Assembly: GCF_954871325.1 (NCBI RefSeq)
Contig: NC_088776.1
Span: 31,854,508 to 31,918,507 of the forward strand
Source: Gordionus sp. m RMFG-2023
Lineage: Eukaryota; Nematomorpha; Gordioida; Chordodea; Parachordodidae
Length of the DNA stretch: 64,000 bases
Direction: 5' to 3'
Part shown: positions 1-11,087 of the stretch, piece after piece
Layout of the letters: every line of letters begins with the position of its first letter
How positions within the stretch are numbered: position 1 is the first letter of the stretch
Notes under the pieces: model-generated
What the model saw: the letters and a program-made list of their open reading frames with translations, nothing else
What the model was told of the DNA's origin: nothing
The model's database searches: none
Translations under genes and position numbers: made by a program

Positions 1-1390
1 ATGAGTGGTAGAATCAAGTCGAAGTGAAAAGGTGCTAAAGTTATGAACTTTTTTGAATAAAAAGAATTTTTTATTTTATGATTTGAATATTAAAATGTGA
101 GACGAATATTAAAATTATTGTTAATGAACTTGAATGTACTGAGAATATTATTGTTAATTTTAATTTTGCATGTAAAATTTTTTTGAATATTAATTTTTTT
201 TTGTGAATATTTAATCTGTTAACATATATAAACCCCGAATTTGTGAATATAGAATAATTCTATTTTTTCTTATTTATTAAATTTGGAACTACATAGTTTG
301 GATTGCTAAAATTGGATCACAAAAATTGGATTATTAAAGTATTAATTTATATTTAAGACAATAATATTTATCTTTCTATTCATACCAAAAACATCGAAAT
401 TTAACACTATTAATTGGAGTAAGATTCATTTTCTTATGATATGTATAACTTATAAAAATTATATTATTAGATATTATCAATAAAAAATGAATAGCTATTA
501 ATAGTTGAATTTCCTTTTATCTCAAAATAAATAGTTTAAATCATAAATAAATTAAAAATAATTATAATTACATTTTAAATTTTATTAATATTAAATCCGC
601 AAATTGGCGTATTATTATTTTAAGAAAAAAAATTACAAATTTTCTTTGTTTTAGTATATTTTAAAATCATATTATATTATTATTTAAAAAGGTGTTTGAC
701 GTGAATGAAACTGCAAATGCCAAGGTAAATTGCAAATCCTTAGGTAAAAATTTTTGACATATTCACTATTAATTGGAGTGAGTTCATTTTCTATTGATAT
801 GAATAACTTATAAAAATTATATTATTAGATATAATCAATAATAAATGAATAAACATTAATAGTTGTATTTTCTTTTATCTCATAATAAATAGTTTAAATC
901 TATTAATTGTTAAAGTTATGAAAAAAAAGAGTTTTTTTTATTTTATTATTTGAATATTAAAATGAGAGATGAATATAAAAATTATCCTTAACGAACTTGA
1001 ATGTACGGAGAATATGATTGTTTATTTTAAATTTTGCATATAAAATTTTTTTTTGAATATTAATTTTTGTTATTAACATATAAAAACCCGTTATCCTTAA
1101 CGAACTTGAATGTACGGAGAATACTATTGTTTATGTTAATTTTGCATATAAAAAATTTTTTTGAATATTAATTTTTTTATTAACATATAAAACCCCGTAT
1201 TTTGTGAATCGAAAGATCATTCATGATTATTATTTTTTTTTTACATAGTTTGGATTAATAAAATTGGAGTAATAAAATTGGATTAATAAAATTGGAGTAA
1301 TAAAATTGAATTACTAAAGGTATTATTTATATATTATATATTAATATTTATCTTGCTAATCATACCAAAAACATCGAAATTCAACACTGG
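1..1390. repeat. LTR-like direct repeats upstream of gypsy element 1
   Basis: Related blocks recur here. About 30-404 resembles about 905-1387, and 405-540 resembles 766-900. Both longer blocks contain a TATA-like AACATATAWAAMCCC stretch and both end in AAACATCGAAATTYAACAC. Right after the second copy, at about 1389, lies TGGTCCGAAGAGTAAAC, which begins with TGG as a tRNA primer-binding site would. I read the region as two or more LTR-like copies of the element that follows. Exact LTR ends, target duplication and a matching 3' LTR were not found, so the LTR call is an inference from position and sequence. Confidence 0.5.
985..1203. repeat. Two tandem copies of a ~107-bp unit
   Basis: The segment starting CCTTAACGAACTTGAATGTA occurs at about 985 and again at about 1094. 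Each copy runs through an AT-rich stretch to an AACATATAAAA-CCCG box. A more diverged copy lies at about 118-240. It looks like a local duplication inside the LTR-like region. Confidence 0.7.
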
Positions 1391-1669
1391 TCCGAAGAGT
1401 AAACATACTCAGGGACCGCAGATATTCAGTCTAATAAATAGACTATACAATTAAATTTAGAAGAAATAAATTGTGATTAGAAGTCAATTTTTTGTATATA
1501 TCAGCGTATTTAAGGTAAAAAAAAATTAATATATATATTTTTTTTCTGTTCTTTTATTTGTAATGCCGTTTTATGCTTTGATTTTAATCATAATATTAAT
1601 TACATTGTTGTATAATTTTGGCCGCAGCATTAAGTTATTTGTGATTAAAATTATTTTGAATTCTTTGTA

Positions 1670-2075
1670 ATGTATATAAGTCAAATTATTTTAAGGAATT
1701 TATTGTTGGAAAATATAATGGTAATAATATTTTCGGTAATAGTTTTAGCATTTTTATTAGGTTTAATTTTAGGTAGAAATACATCGTACATAAAAATAGA
1801 AAATAAGGAATTAGATAAAATAAAAAATATATTAAATGAGGAAAATAAGGAGAGAAACATAAACATTTCTAGAAGTACAGAGATTTTCAGACGAATTAGT
1901 TGCCTGTGGTTAGCCAGGCCATATGTCTCGTGATTGTGATTTAACAAAGGATTTGAAGCGAGATGTGGCAAGAATGGCCATGTAGCTATAAGATGCAGAG
2001 TAAACAATTTGATTTTAAGGTGCAATATTTGTGGCCAGGATGGACACACTCAAGAGAAATGTAACAAATGACTAA
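1670..2075 (+). pseudogene. gag/nucleocapsid region of gypsy element 1, CCHC zinc knuckles
   Basis: The downstream half encodes closely spaced zinc knuckles, including CGKNGHVAIRC and CNICGQDGHTQEKC, with a third related motif just upstream. Such CX2CX4HX4C knuckles bind nucleic acid in retroelement nucleocapsids. The upstream part begins with a hydrophobic stretch followed by a Lys/Glu-rich segment. No recognisable capsid domain is visible, so gag is either short or very diverged. Three knuckles in a row recall CNBP-like proteins, but the position just before a protease and RT supports a retroelement origin. Confidence 0.7.
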
Positions 2076-2450
2076 GAAAGAAATATTTTAATAATGAATT
2101 TTATAATAATAATAATTTTTTTAATGTTGATAATTTGGTAGCAAATAAGAATAAATATTTTAATTTTAATAATAAATTTGGTATGGTTTTTATAATTTTA
2201 GTTCAGGTAAGAATAAGCATTTTAATTTTAATGATAGATTTGATAATTATAATAATTTTTTTAATGTTAATAATTGTAGTAAAAATAAGTATTTTAATTT
2301 TAATAATGATAATTTGGATAATGTTGATAATGCAAGTAAAATTAATTATTGTAATAAGAACGATAAATTTTGTGATAACAAAAAGTGTTTTAACATCGAT
2401 AATTATAATTCAAGCGATATTAATTGAAGTGATATAAAAATAAAAAGTAG
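2076..2450 (+). pseudogene. Asn/Phe/Lys-rich low-complexity linker of gypsy element 1
   Basis: The stretch encodes a repetitive Asn-rich peptide with recurring motifs of the type NKNKYFNFNN and YNNFFNVNN. It lies between the zinc knuckles and the protease. It may be a disordered linker or simply drift toward AAT codons in an AT-rich genome. No fold or function is claimed. Confidence 0.5.
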
Positions 2451-2459
2451 AGATTTTGA

Positions 2460-2940
2460 AATATATAGAATTAAAGATGCAACTTGTGTAGATGTACGAA
2501 AAATGGAATTAGAGAATTTTTTAATGAAGAATAGATGCCCGAGAGTAAAGATAAATATGGATGAAGCAGAAATTTGTTTTTTATTAGATACAGGAGCAGA
2601 AATTAGTTTGATAAGTATTAAGGATTTTATGAGATTTTGGCCAGAGAAAGAATTTGTTACAAAAAAGATAAGAGCCAAACAATTGGATGGTAGCGTGGTA
2701 AAAATTTTAGGGTATTATAGGGTAAGGTTACCAGGAGTTAATAAAAGTATAAATTTGTGGATAACTACGTTGAAAATTGAATCAATTTTAGGTTGGTGTG
2801 ATATAAGAACGTTAGGTCCAATTTATAATTGGTGGAATTTTTTCGAAACTATCCCTGTAGGTAATGATGAAAATAGTGAAATAATAAGGAGTGATTTTGA
2901 GAAAATTAAGTTACCTAGTATAGAAGATAACAAGAATTAG
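2460..2940 (+). pseudogene. Aspartic protease region of gypsy element 1
   Basis: The translated stretch contains FLLDTGAEISLISIKDF, matching the retropepsin active-site pattern D-T/S-G-A followed by a hydrophobic segment. A second conserved block IESILGWCDIRTLG lies about 60 residues later, where retropepsins have their C-terminal hydrophobic-G motif. Retropepsins of LTR elements cleave the Gag-Pol polyprotein as dimers. The domain is next to the RT region on the same strand, as expected for gypsy pol. Confidence 0.8.
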
Positions 2941-3195
2941 TTCTCGATAAACTTAGAAATTGAACTACAGAATTTGTTGATAATAGTGAAATAATAAGGA
3001 GTGATTTTGAGAAAATTAAGTTACCTAGTATAGAAGATGAACAAGAAATAGTTCTCGATAAACTTAGAAATCGAACTACAGAATTTGTTGATAATAGTGA
3101 AATAATAAGGAGTGATTTCGATAGATTTAAGTTACCTATGATAGAGGATAAACAAGAATTAGTTCTCGATAAACTTAGAAATCGAACACCAGAGT
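2866..3195 (+). repeat. Three tandem ~113-bp coding repeats between protease and RT
   Basis: A segment beginning GATAATAGTGAAATAATAAG recurs at about 2866, 2980 and 3091, each followed by a conserved GTTCTCGATAAACTTAGAAAT block. In translation it gives a charged 37-38-residue unit with the motifs SEIIRSDFEKIKLP and VLDKLRNRT. The unit is an in-pol minisatellite. I know no standard gypsy domain with this structure, so it may be specific to this copy or family. Confidence 0.8.
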
Positions 3196-4760
3196 TTTTG
3201 ATTAAATATAGAGATAAAGAGAATAAGATTTCAAGAGATATAAAGTCTTTAGAGGTAACACCCGTTGAAATCAACAAACAGATAATTAAGAAGACAGTAG
3301 AACAGGAAGAGATTATCGAAAATAAATACAGCCATGAAATAAGTATGATTGTAGATCAATACTTGGAGGTTTTTAAAGAAGAGTTAGGGACACTAAAAGA
3401 TGTTGAAGTAAATATAAAATTATTAGAAAATTACCAGTCTAAATTTTGTGGAGTAAGGAGATTGCCCTTTTCTTGGTTAAAAGAAGTCGATAAGGAATTA
3501 AATAAATGGTTAAAGGAAGGCATAATACGACCTATAGTGCATAGCGAGTGGGCGACACCGTTAGTCCCCATTAGAAAAGCAGATAATAGTTTAAGATTAT
3601 GCATAGATGATAGAGTTCGTTAAATCCATGGATTAGCACAGTTAGTTATCCATTACCGAGGATAGAACAATTATTAGCAAATCTAGAAGGAGCAACATTT
3701 TTTTCGAAGATTGATTTTTCTAACGCTTATTTACAGATTAAAGTGAACGAGAACACGAGTAAGATGTTAACAATTACGACGCATAGAGGATTATTTGCAT
3801 TTTGTCGCTTACCATTTGATTTGAAAGTTTCGGCTGCGATATTTCAGAGAACAATGACTTCTTTATTTCAAGGGTTAAAGGGAATTATGTATTATTTAGA
3901 TGATGTTTTAATATCAGGTAGAACCGAAGAAGAACATAATTCTAGATTAGTTAAGGTGTTATATATAATATTAGAGAATGGTTTAAGCTAATATGAAGAA
4001 AAGCGTTTTCGGAGTAAGAGAAATAAAGTACTTAGGACATTTTATAAAAGGAAACGTAATTACTATTGCCAAAAATATAGACAAGATAGTAAACATGAGA
4101 GTGCCAAATAATAAGTCTGATACAGTCATTTTTAGGAGCTACAAATTATTACCATCGTTTTATTCAAGATTTTGCTGAAATTGCTACACCATTATATAGT
4201 CTATTAAAGAAAAATAAAAGGTTCGAGTAGGGAGCATCACAGGAAGAAAGTTTTAAAAAATTGTAAATAAAGTTGGTAGAGAAACCTATGTTGATTTGCT
4301 TTAATGAGGAATTAGATATTGTTTTAGCAGTGGACGCATATAATGAAGGTATAGGAGGAGCTTTATCACAAATAGTTGATAATGTAGAAAGGCCGATTTT
4401 ATTTGTGTCAAGACAGTTTAATAAGGCTGAAAAAATTATTCAACTATAGAAAGGGAAGCCTTAGCAGTCAAGTTTGGTTTAACCAAATGTAGAGAGTATT
4501 TGTTAGGCCGGAGATTTTTGTTATATACGGATCACAAACCGCTGGTAGGGCTTTTTAAAAGAAATAATAAGGAGTTGATGATGTCATCAAGGTTACAGAA
4601 ATGGCTTATGTTGTTAGGGAATTTTGATTTCGAAATAAGATTCAGAGCAGGTAAACAAAATTGTTTACCAGATATATTATCGAAATTATGTGATAAGGAC
4701 TTAGGAGACAAGGAAATAGAGCCAATAATAAATAGTTTAGAATATAGTGAAGAAGAGAAA
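3195..4760 (+). pseudogene. Reverse transcriptase and RNase H region of gypsy element 1
   Basis: RT motifs appear in order: LKEGIIRPIVHSEWATPLVP (N-terminal finger), FFSKIDFSNAYLQI (first catalytic Asp), THRGLFAFCRLPF, and YYLDDVLISGRTEEEH (the YxDD catalytic box). They are followed by a connection/RNase H part with AVDAYNEGIGGAL and FLLYTDHKPLVGLF. This order and these motifs are characteristic of Ty3/gypsy polymerases. The region is broken and not expected to make a working enzyme. Confidence 0.85.
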
Positions 4761-5341
4761 CTAGATAGTAATGTGATAAGAGCTTTAAAAATAGACACAA
4801 GAGAAAGGCCGATAACTTTAGAGCTATTAGACAAGATTTCCCAGCAGGATGAAGAATTAATGAGAATTAGAGCCTGTTTGAAGGGAGATAAAGAATGGGA
4901 AGGTAGAGACCAGGCCTTTAAAAACAGTAGAGGTGAATTGAATATAGAAGACAATTGTTTAATGAGAGGATATCGTTTAGTGATACCAATTAGGTTAAGG
5001 AAAGACATGTTAGCAGCCGTACATACAGGACATCAAGGCATAGAAAGAATGAAGAATAAGGCGAGGGAATACATTTGGTGGCCCAGAATGAATAATGAAA
5101 TTGAAGAATTAGCTAAGAGTTGTGAAACATGTAATAAGTGTGCGAATGTACCTGCAAAAGTTAGGGGAGACAAATGGCCAGAAACAGATGTACCCTGTGA
5201 AAGAATACACATAGATTTTTTAGAATATGAAAGGAAGAAATATTTTATAATGGTAGATGCAGGTTCAAAATGGATAGATTGTCAACAGGTATCTGGTCTG
5301 TCGACGAAAGTAGCATTGAATAAGATAAAAGACTTCGTAAG
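4760..5341 (+). pseudogene. Integrase N-terminal half of gypsy element 1
   Basis: The HHCC zinc-binding domain is clear: HTGHQGIERM followed by CETCNKC. The start of the catalytic core follows, with HIDFLEYERKKYFIMVDAG carrying the first catalytic Asp. The reading frame runs straight into the left end of the nested hAT transposon at 5342; the rest of the integrase resumes after 11087. Confidence 0.85.
5334..5341. repeat. 8-bp target duplication TTCGTAAG, left copy
   Basis: TTCGTAAG here matches 11080-11087 on the other side of the hAT insertion. An 8-bp duplication is the hAT signature. Confidence 0.9.
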
Positions 5342-5759
5342 TAGACCTGTGCGCCGGTGTCTCAATTGACGGCGGCGGTTTTTTTTAAATTTTTTATCGG
5401 CGTTCGGCGGCACGCTGATTTCGCCGCCGCCTACTAAATTGTCGTTGGCGGCGGCGCGATATTTATTAAAAAAATTTTTTTTAATAAATTTAATTTATAA
5501 ATCAATGTATTACATTTTTTCATAATTTGGCGCTCTTTTCTAACACATTGTTAACATAGTTTATTTCTTAAATTATTTCCTGTCTCACTTCAATTTAAAT
5601 TCATGTATATTCTCATTCTCAGAAATGGACTAAGGAATTGCATTTTCACATCAGAGTCACATAAACAACACATATTAGTAATATTCTATTGATTTTTATT
5701 ATAACAAATATATATTTGGAATGCAAACAAGATATTAAGTAAGAAATATAATAAATCAG

Positions 5760-7354
5760 AATTCAGATTTAGCTAAATTATAATTATCATGAATAAATAG
5801 AATTTTATCAAGATTGGTGGGACATAAAGAAGTCCTTTTTGCATTGAGTATTAAAACAGCAATGGAAAAAATTCTTTCGCTGGGTGTACTGGTTGCAGGT
5901 ATACAAAGTACCTTCCTAGCTAAATTAGAAAGCCTAGGAAGTTCCAGTTGCTTTTTCTTCTAAAAGGTTAATGCATCCTCTTCTGGAATATTATTTTGGC
6001 TTAGCAAAATATGGCATTCTTGTTCTATTATATTGTTATAATCACTGCCTGGAATGGAATGTTTACGAGCTATTTTGGCGATATAAGAACTGGAAGTCTC
6101 CTCATTATTTTCAACTTGGACTTCACTTTGTGCATTTTTATTATTTTCCAAAAGTTTTAAATGTCTTGTTAAAAATTGCAATGATGTAGTAGAATTTGAA
6201 TTTAAATATTCTGACACAATTTTCAGATTTTGAAATTTGGGATCAAGGAGAGTCGCTAATATCTAATGTTCAAAATATAATTTTATTAATAAAAATATAA
6301 AATAACTTGAAGTTCAGTAATGGGAAACCTATGGTCAAGCTTTTTTTGCATATTTTCTTTTAAACAAATAATATCTGAGGAATCAGATATATTGATCTGT
6401 ATGTGGGTTTCTATTTCACTGCGAAATAATAACCCTAGATTTATAGTCGATCCCTTTTGGGAGGAAAGAAATTCCACCGACTCTCGGAATGGAATTAATA
6501 CGGCATAAAGCTCGTCAATCATATCCCATTCATTATTAAAAAGTTTTAAACATTGTTTTCCTATTTTATTTAAAACATTATAATAGGATTTTTGTTCACG
6601 CTACGAACACTTTCTAGCATAATTAATATGCTGTGCCAGCGGGTAGGGCAATTTAATTTTAACGTTTTTGTATTATATAGATTGGTTGGTGTAATGACAT
6701 TTCTATTATCCGCTTCTTTATCAAAATGGTTATCAAGGTATGGATCAGAATCATCAATATCCAAGATATGACCTGTCTCATAAATTGACTGGAGACATTT
6801 ACGATGCTCATCTTCAATTTCACATTCCAAATCAGCTACTCGATATCTGAGGGCTGAAATAATTTCTCTAATTTTTTTAAGGAGATTATCAATTCTGGCA
6901 ACTTTTTTTATGCCATCAACTGTAACCAAATTATGTAGTCCATGGCCTAAGCATAAATGATGCTCATAATCCCCCAATCTGACGCTTCTTTTGACATTTG
7001 CCCCTGCATCAGTTACCATTTGTATTATTTTGGCTTTTAAATGAAACTCCTCTTCGATACCATCAATCTCCGATAATATGGTTTCCCCAGTAGTTATGAT
7101 ATCAAATGTTAAGTCTAAAATTAAAATAAATTGCTGTGAAAATGGATTATTTTTATCCGAATCTTCCTCATCTTTTCCCCCAATTTTAAACAAGGTTCAC
7201 AATAAATATAATCAGGCATTATCGTGCTTTTCTTATTCTCATTCTTCAAAATAAGATTTCCAAAGTACTTCCACACATAACTTGATTTTTGATTAGTAGA
7301 GAGAGTTGTTATTTCATAATTGTATATAGGGTGGTTTAAAACGCGCAAATCCAT
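5760..7354 (-). pseudogene. hAT transposase, frame-broken
   Basis: From N to C on the minus strand: a possible BED-type zinc-finger remnant near 7200-7350 (VWKYFGN, then CEPC); MVTDAGANVKRSVR with the second acidic residue of the DDE site; HHLCLGHGLHNLV, matching the hAT C-x2-H motif; LNCPTRWHSILIMLESV, the conserved RW motif; and near 5930-5810 the C-terminal dimerisation motif VLCIPATSTPSERIFSIA, continuing into KRTSLCPTN. hAT transposases cut and paste DNA as multimers. The gene is split by several frameshifts and stops: separate open segments lie at 7354-7121, 7193-6570, 6522-6286 and 6217-5960, and the dimerisation motif is in yet another frame. It is inactive. Confidence 0.85.
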
Positions 7355-7364
7355 AAAAATAATT

Positions 7365-8200
7365 CATTCATTCATTACCACGCCAGAAATTGCACGAAGT
7401 GCAATTTCATCACCCACCAGAAGTTGTAGCGTGCACCATGTATATTCACTAGTATATAGATCCCATACATGATGTATACCCGTTTTATTATAGTGGACGG
7501 TACCACTATGTAGTCAGCTAGCATAGTAAAGAAGAGAGGAGTAAGAAAGAGGGGATCTATTAGTTCCGTTACCGGCAAGATAGTGTTAAGAATTGTAGCT
7601 AATATTAATAATAATGTACGACGCCTGGTTAAATTTAAGAGATGAGAAAAAAATTTTTAATGTTTGGTAAGTATATCCTTGGAAGATAAGGCAATGTCTA
7701 TATAACATGTCCTATTCCTGAGGTATTCAACTTCTCTGTAATTGTAATCTCACTTCCTGAAGTCCCTTGTCCTAAAGTGCTTATTGTCTTCGTCTGATTT
7801 ATTCCTTCTTTTATCCTCAATCATTTGTCATTCTAAGTCAAAAAGTATCCCCATAGATCCTTGTCTGTATTAAGCAAGCGATGCTCGGAATCCATGTTAT
7901 TCACTATTATCATTATTATATTGAGCCTGGAGATCGTTATCATTATTAATATTCATGGTTTTAAGATTATCATTGACTTCTTCAAAAATCGTTTATCCAG
8001 TAGGGAAAGGAAAAAGGGTGTTATAAATGGGAGGGGGAAATTTAGAAAAAAATAAATAAAATAATAATAATACTTATCTCATCTCTTTTTATTTAAACCA
8101 TAATTCCAATTGCGCCAAAACATAAGTTGTCATTAGACTGGGGATAAGAGATTGGAAATAAGGCAGTGCGAGAAATAGTCTGATACTTCCAAGATTCCTG
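7365..8200 (-). other. Probable LINE 3' UTR, or separate SINE-like piece, with (AATG)n tail
   Basis: Read on the minus strand, this segment follows the LINE reading frame and ends at 7365-7380 in the short tail GGTAATGAATGAATGAAT, immediately before hAT transposase sequence resumes. Simple tetranucleotide tails are typical of some non-LTR elements. Near the tail sits a small hairpin (ATTGCAC-GAA-GTGCAAT). Part of it (about 7640-8060) has Asn/Asp-rich reading frames that I cannot assign. It could equally be an independent short element beside the LINE. Confidence 0.4.
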
Positions 8201-8204
8201 CTCT

Positions 8205-8349
8205 AGTTTAAACCATATTTAAGCATGTATTGTAGATGTTCCTTTAAATGTTTCTTGTTTTTGCTGAGTGCAAGAAAATCTATAAACGTAAGATTGATCA
8301 AGTCCATGTCCTTCAGACATTTTGCCAGCCAATAGTATTTGGGAGTTCT
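8205..8349 (-). pseudogene. LINE C-terminal tail, shifted frame
   Basis: After the RT frame ends at 8350, a different minus-strand frame continues with YYWLAKCLKDMDLINLTF and then a Lys-rich stretch, ending with a stop near 8205. The amphipathic, Lys-rich composition and the position suggest the original C-terminus of the LINE protein displaced by a single frameshift. Confidence 0.6.
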
Positions 8350-10280
8350 TCACCTTTCATAATCAGGAGTCCGCTTCATGGACGAAAATATCATATTCTT
8401 TCGTGAATGTCTTAAGCAGTGGCCGAGTAATTCTAATCTCCTCAAAGGAATGAGTCGTTTGATAGGTAGGATGTCACACCTGTTCCAGAGAGTTGTGTAA
8501 GTTTTAGTGATTCTTCTTAAGCACTTGTTTATGAAGGTCTGGGATGTGTTGATGTTGCTTTTAGTGTCCTGCCATGTTTCCAAACCGTATGTTAAGATGG
8601 GTAGAATTAGGGATTTAAAGAGTCTTATTTTTAGGTTCGTAGATAACTGGTTGGACGACCATAATTTAGTTAGCTGATGATATCGAGATCTGGCCTTGTT
8701 GGTCCTCGACTTAGTATCCAAAATGGTGGTACCTAATGACATTATTCTGGTTCCTAGGTATTTAAAATCCGAGACCGTTTCTACCACATTATCCTCAAAG
8801 TTAAAGGGGTCGCTGTTATATAGAAGGATATTGGATGCAATTAACTTTGTCTTTGAGTAGTTGACTTTCAGTCCGTATCCAAAGCAATTTTTGACAAACA
8901 ATGACAGCAAGTTTCTTAATTTGTACTCAGAGTTAGCTAATATGCATACATCATCGGCATAGCATAGAAAATTTAGAGATTTGTGTATGTTATTATCATA
9001 TTGTTGATTCAGATATCGAGGGTTAAGAGCATGTTCTTGTTTGAAGGATTTATTCAGAATATCGTTCATTATTACATTAAATAGCATAGGTGATAAAATG
9101 CATCCTTGTTTAAGTCCTCTGTTGGCCTTAAATGGTTGTGATTTTAAGTTCAGATGTTGTAGTATCACGTTATGATTATCGTATATTATTATTTTTATAA
9201 GCGAAATCAGATGTTTATCTATTCCTATGTCCTCCAGTAAGGGCCAGATCTTATGCTGTATGATGGAGTCAAAGGCTTGACTTAGATCAATCATTAGGGC
9301 AAATATTGGGGACTTATGCATTCTAGCTTTCTCCAGAATAACCTTAAGCGCCATGGTTAGTTCCGTCGTGTTCCTGCCCTTCCTATATGATGTGATGGCG
9401 TTTGAGAGGTTTCTATCGATGATTGGTTTAATCCTGACGGCTATAATATACGTGAACATTTTTAGGGTAACTGGGATCAATGCAATTCCTCTGTAGTCCT
9501 TCAGGCTAGTCGGGTTCTTATTTTTAGGGAAATTAAGTATTATCGAGGTCATCTATTCCTCTGGGAAATTGCCAGTATTCCATATCTCATTAAAGAGGGG
9601 AAGCAGTAGACTAGCACTTAAATCAGCATCTATCTTCCAAAGTTCCGCAAAAATCCCATCGATTCCGGCTACTTTATGGGTTTTTAGTCTTTTAATGGCA
9701 TTGATTATATCTAATCTGTTCAGGTTCCGATTAGGTGGTTGGAAAGGATAGTCACATAATGGTTTAGGCCACCTTGTTCTGTAAAGGTTCATGTAATGGT
9801 CTGTCCATATCGCTAATTGTTCCCTGGGGTCCGTTATAATTTTATTATTTTCAATGTGTAATCTTGGTAGAGGATTGGATTTAAAGGTAGTGAGTAACTT
9901 AAGAGATTGGAAAGCCTTGTAAATATTATTGTTGTCAAAGCTATATTGTATGGATCTAGATAAGTTGGCAATAAAATATCTTTTATCTGTGTTCTTATGC
10001 AGTGAGTTATGTACCTTCTGTGGTGTTTAGTATATTGGTTATAGGAGATATTTGTTGTTAAGTTTTTAATTATCTGTATTGTTGAAGGGGATAGCCATTC
10101 TTTACGTTTAATTCGTGGTCTTAAGCATGAATTCATACAGCTTGATAAACTTAGTTTCATATCCTTCCAAGTTATATTAGGATTGATCATGCCATTTTGG
10201 GTGTTTCTCCAAGTTGTTAGATTGGTGATGAACTCTTCCTTTATAACCGGATCATTCAGCTGTGCCAAGTCTTTCCTCAT
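8350..10280 (-). pseudogene. LINE reverse transcriptase with one in-frame stop
   Basis: A linker (10280-9834) leads into the RT: IKRLKTHKVAGIDGIFAELW, then SLKDYRGIALIPVTLKM, FALMIDLSQAFDSI (catalytic Asp), GLKQGCILSPMLFNVIM, FLCYADDVCILA (catalytic F/YADD) and FKYLGTRI. A thumb-like tail ends in RRLELLGHCLRHSRKN. The 400-codon block 9552-8350 is open throughout. A TAG at 9550-9552 falls where the family usually has Trp (FPEE-stop-MTSI), a simple TGG-to-TAG change. A frame change occurs upstream near 9800, and another near 8350 leads into the C-terminal tail. Confidence 0.9.
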
Positions 10281-10305
10281 TATGAAGTGTGTAAAGTTAA
10301 GGTGG

Positions 10306-10815
10306 CTATGTTGATTGGTTTGGAAAAATGGTATTTTTTATCCTTAGCTCGCATCCTAGTGGGTAATGGTCCGTAAATAAGGTGAAGTTCAGTTTGCTGA
10401 CAACTTTGATGCCCTTCACCCACTTAAATATATTGTTGGAAATTACAAAGAAATCAATTTGTGAGGTAGTGCCAAAAGACGGGCTTTTGTAGGTCATGGT
10501 GTGATGGTTAGGATGATTGAAGAAGGTATTTCCTATTTTCAAATTGGAGTGTTCACAGATTTCTATTAGTTTTTTGCCATTAGTGTTCGTACTTTGTACT
10601 AGAGTGGCGTTCCCGAGGCAGGTAGAATTGTTAGGCTTCCCGACCGAGGCATTGAAATCGCCAGCTAATATGATACTATCTCGATGAGGTAGTTCTTTTA
10701 AGATATTTTCCAGCTCTATGTAAAAAACTTTATTATTATGTGGTGAATAAATATTGAACAGGTGAATTTTCTTGTAACCAATATTAATTAATATAGCCGA
10801 AATGAATATGGTGTA
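10306..10815 (-). pseudogene. LINE apurinic-like endonuclease, C-terminal part
   Basis: The frame shows HLFNIYSPHN, then SIILAGDFNASVGKPN (the GDFNA motif), then SQIDFFVISNN (the S-x-IDxxxxS-type motif), and finally TDHYPLGCEL (the catalytic SDH/TDH box). These are the last four conserved blocks of the APE domain that nicks target DNA to prime reverse transcription. Upstream of about 10815 the open frame continues into unrelated AT-rich sequence of the hAT end, so the first start codon in this frame is not the true start. The N-terminal catalytic blocks are missing because of the 5' truncation. Confidence 0.85.
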
Positions 10816-11079
10816 TGAATGAATGTAAATGATATACACTATTCTATTATATAAAGCAATAGAATACAATTCATGTTTTATTATATTAATGTTAATATTC
10901 AAATTTAAATAATAATAATTTAATATATAAATATAATTAAACAACATTCTAAATATTATGCACGCCACGCCGCCGCCATAAGAAAAATCGGCGGCTAGCC
11001 GGCTCACGCCGCTGATCTCAATCGGCGGCTGTTCCGGCGTGAATAAATGGCCGGCTTGAGCCGGCGGCGCACAGGTCTA

Positions 11080-11087
11080 TTCGTAAG
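11080..11087. repeat. 8-bp target duplication TTCGTAAG, right copy
   Basis: Identical to 5334-5341. It marks the right boundary of the nested hAT, after which the integrase reading frame resumes. Confidence 0.9.

Larger units (their letters stand above)
8205..10830 (-). mobile_element. 5'-truncated APE-type LINE (non-LTR retrotransposon)
   Basis: The minus strand encodes the C-terminal part of an apurinic-like endonuclease followed by a reverse transcriptase and a short C-terminal region. There is no ORF1 and the endonuclease lacks its N-terminal half, so the copy is 5'-truncated at about 10815, as is usual for LINEs. It lies inside the hAT 5342-11079. APE endonuclease plus RT places it in the jockey/I/CR1/RTE branch; I cannot name the clade. 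Compared with the gypsy element around it the copy is only lightly damaged. Confidence 0.85.
5342..11079 (-). mobile_element. hAT DNA transposon nested in gypsy integrase
   Basis: The element begins TAGACCTGTGCGCCGG and ends with its complement (...GGCGCACAGGTCTA). It is flanked by a perfect 8-bp duplication, TTCGTAAG. GC-rich subterminal repeats with GGCGGCG runs lie inside both ends. A decayed hAT transposase is encoded on the minus strand at 5760-7354. A LINE, also on the minus strand, occupies much of the right half, so the original hAT was about half this size. The hAT is younger than the gypsy element and older than the LINE. Confidence 0.9.
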
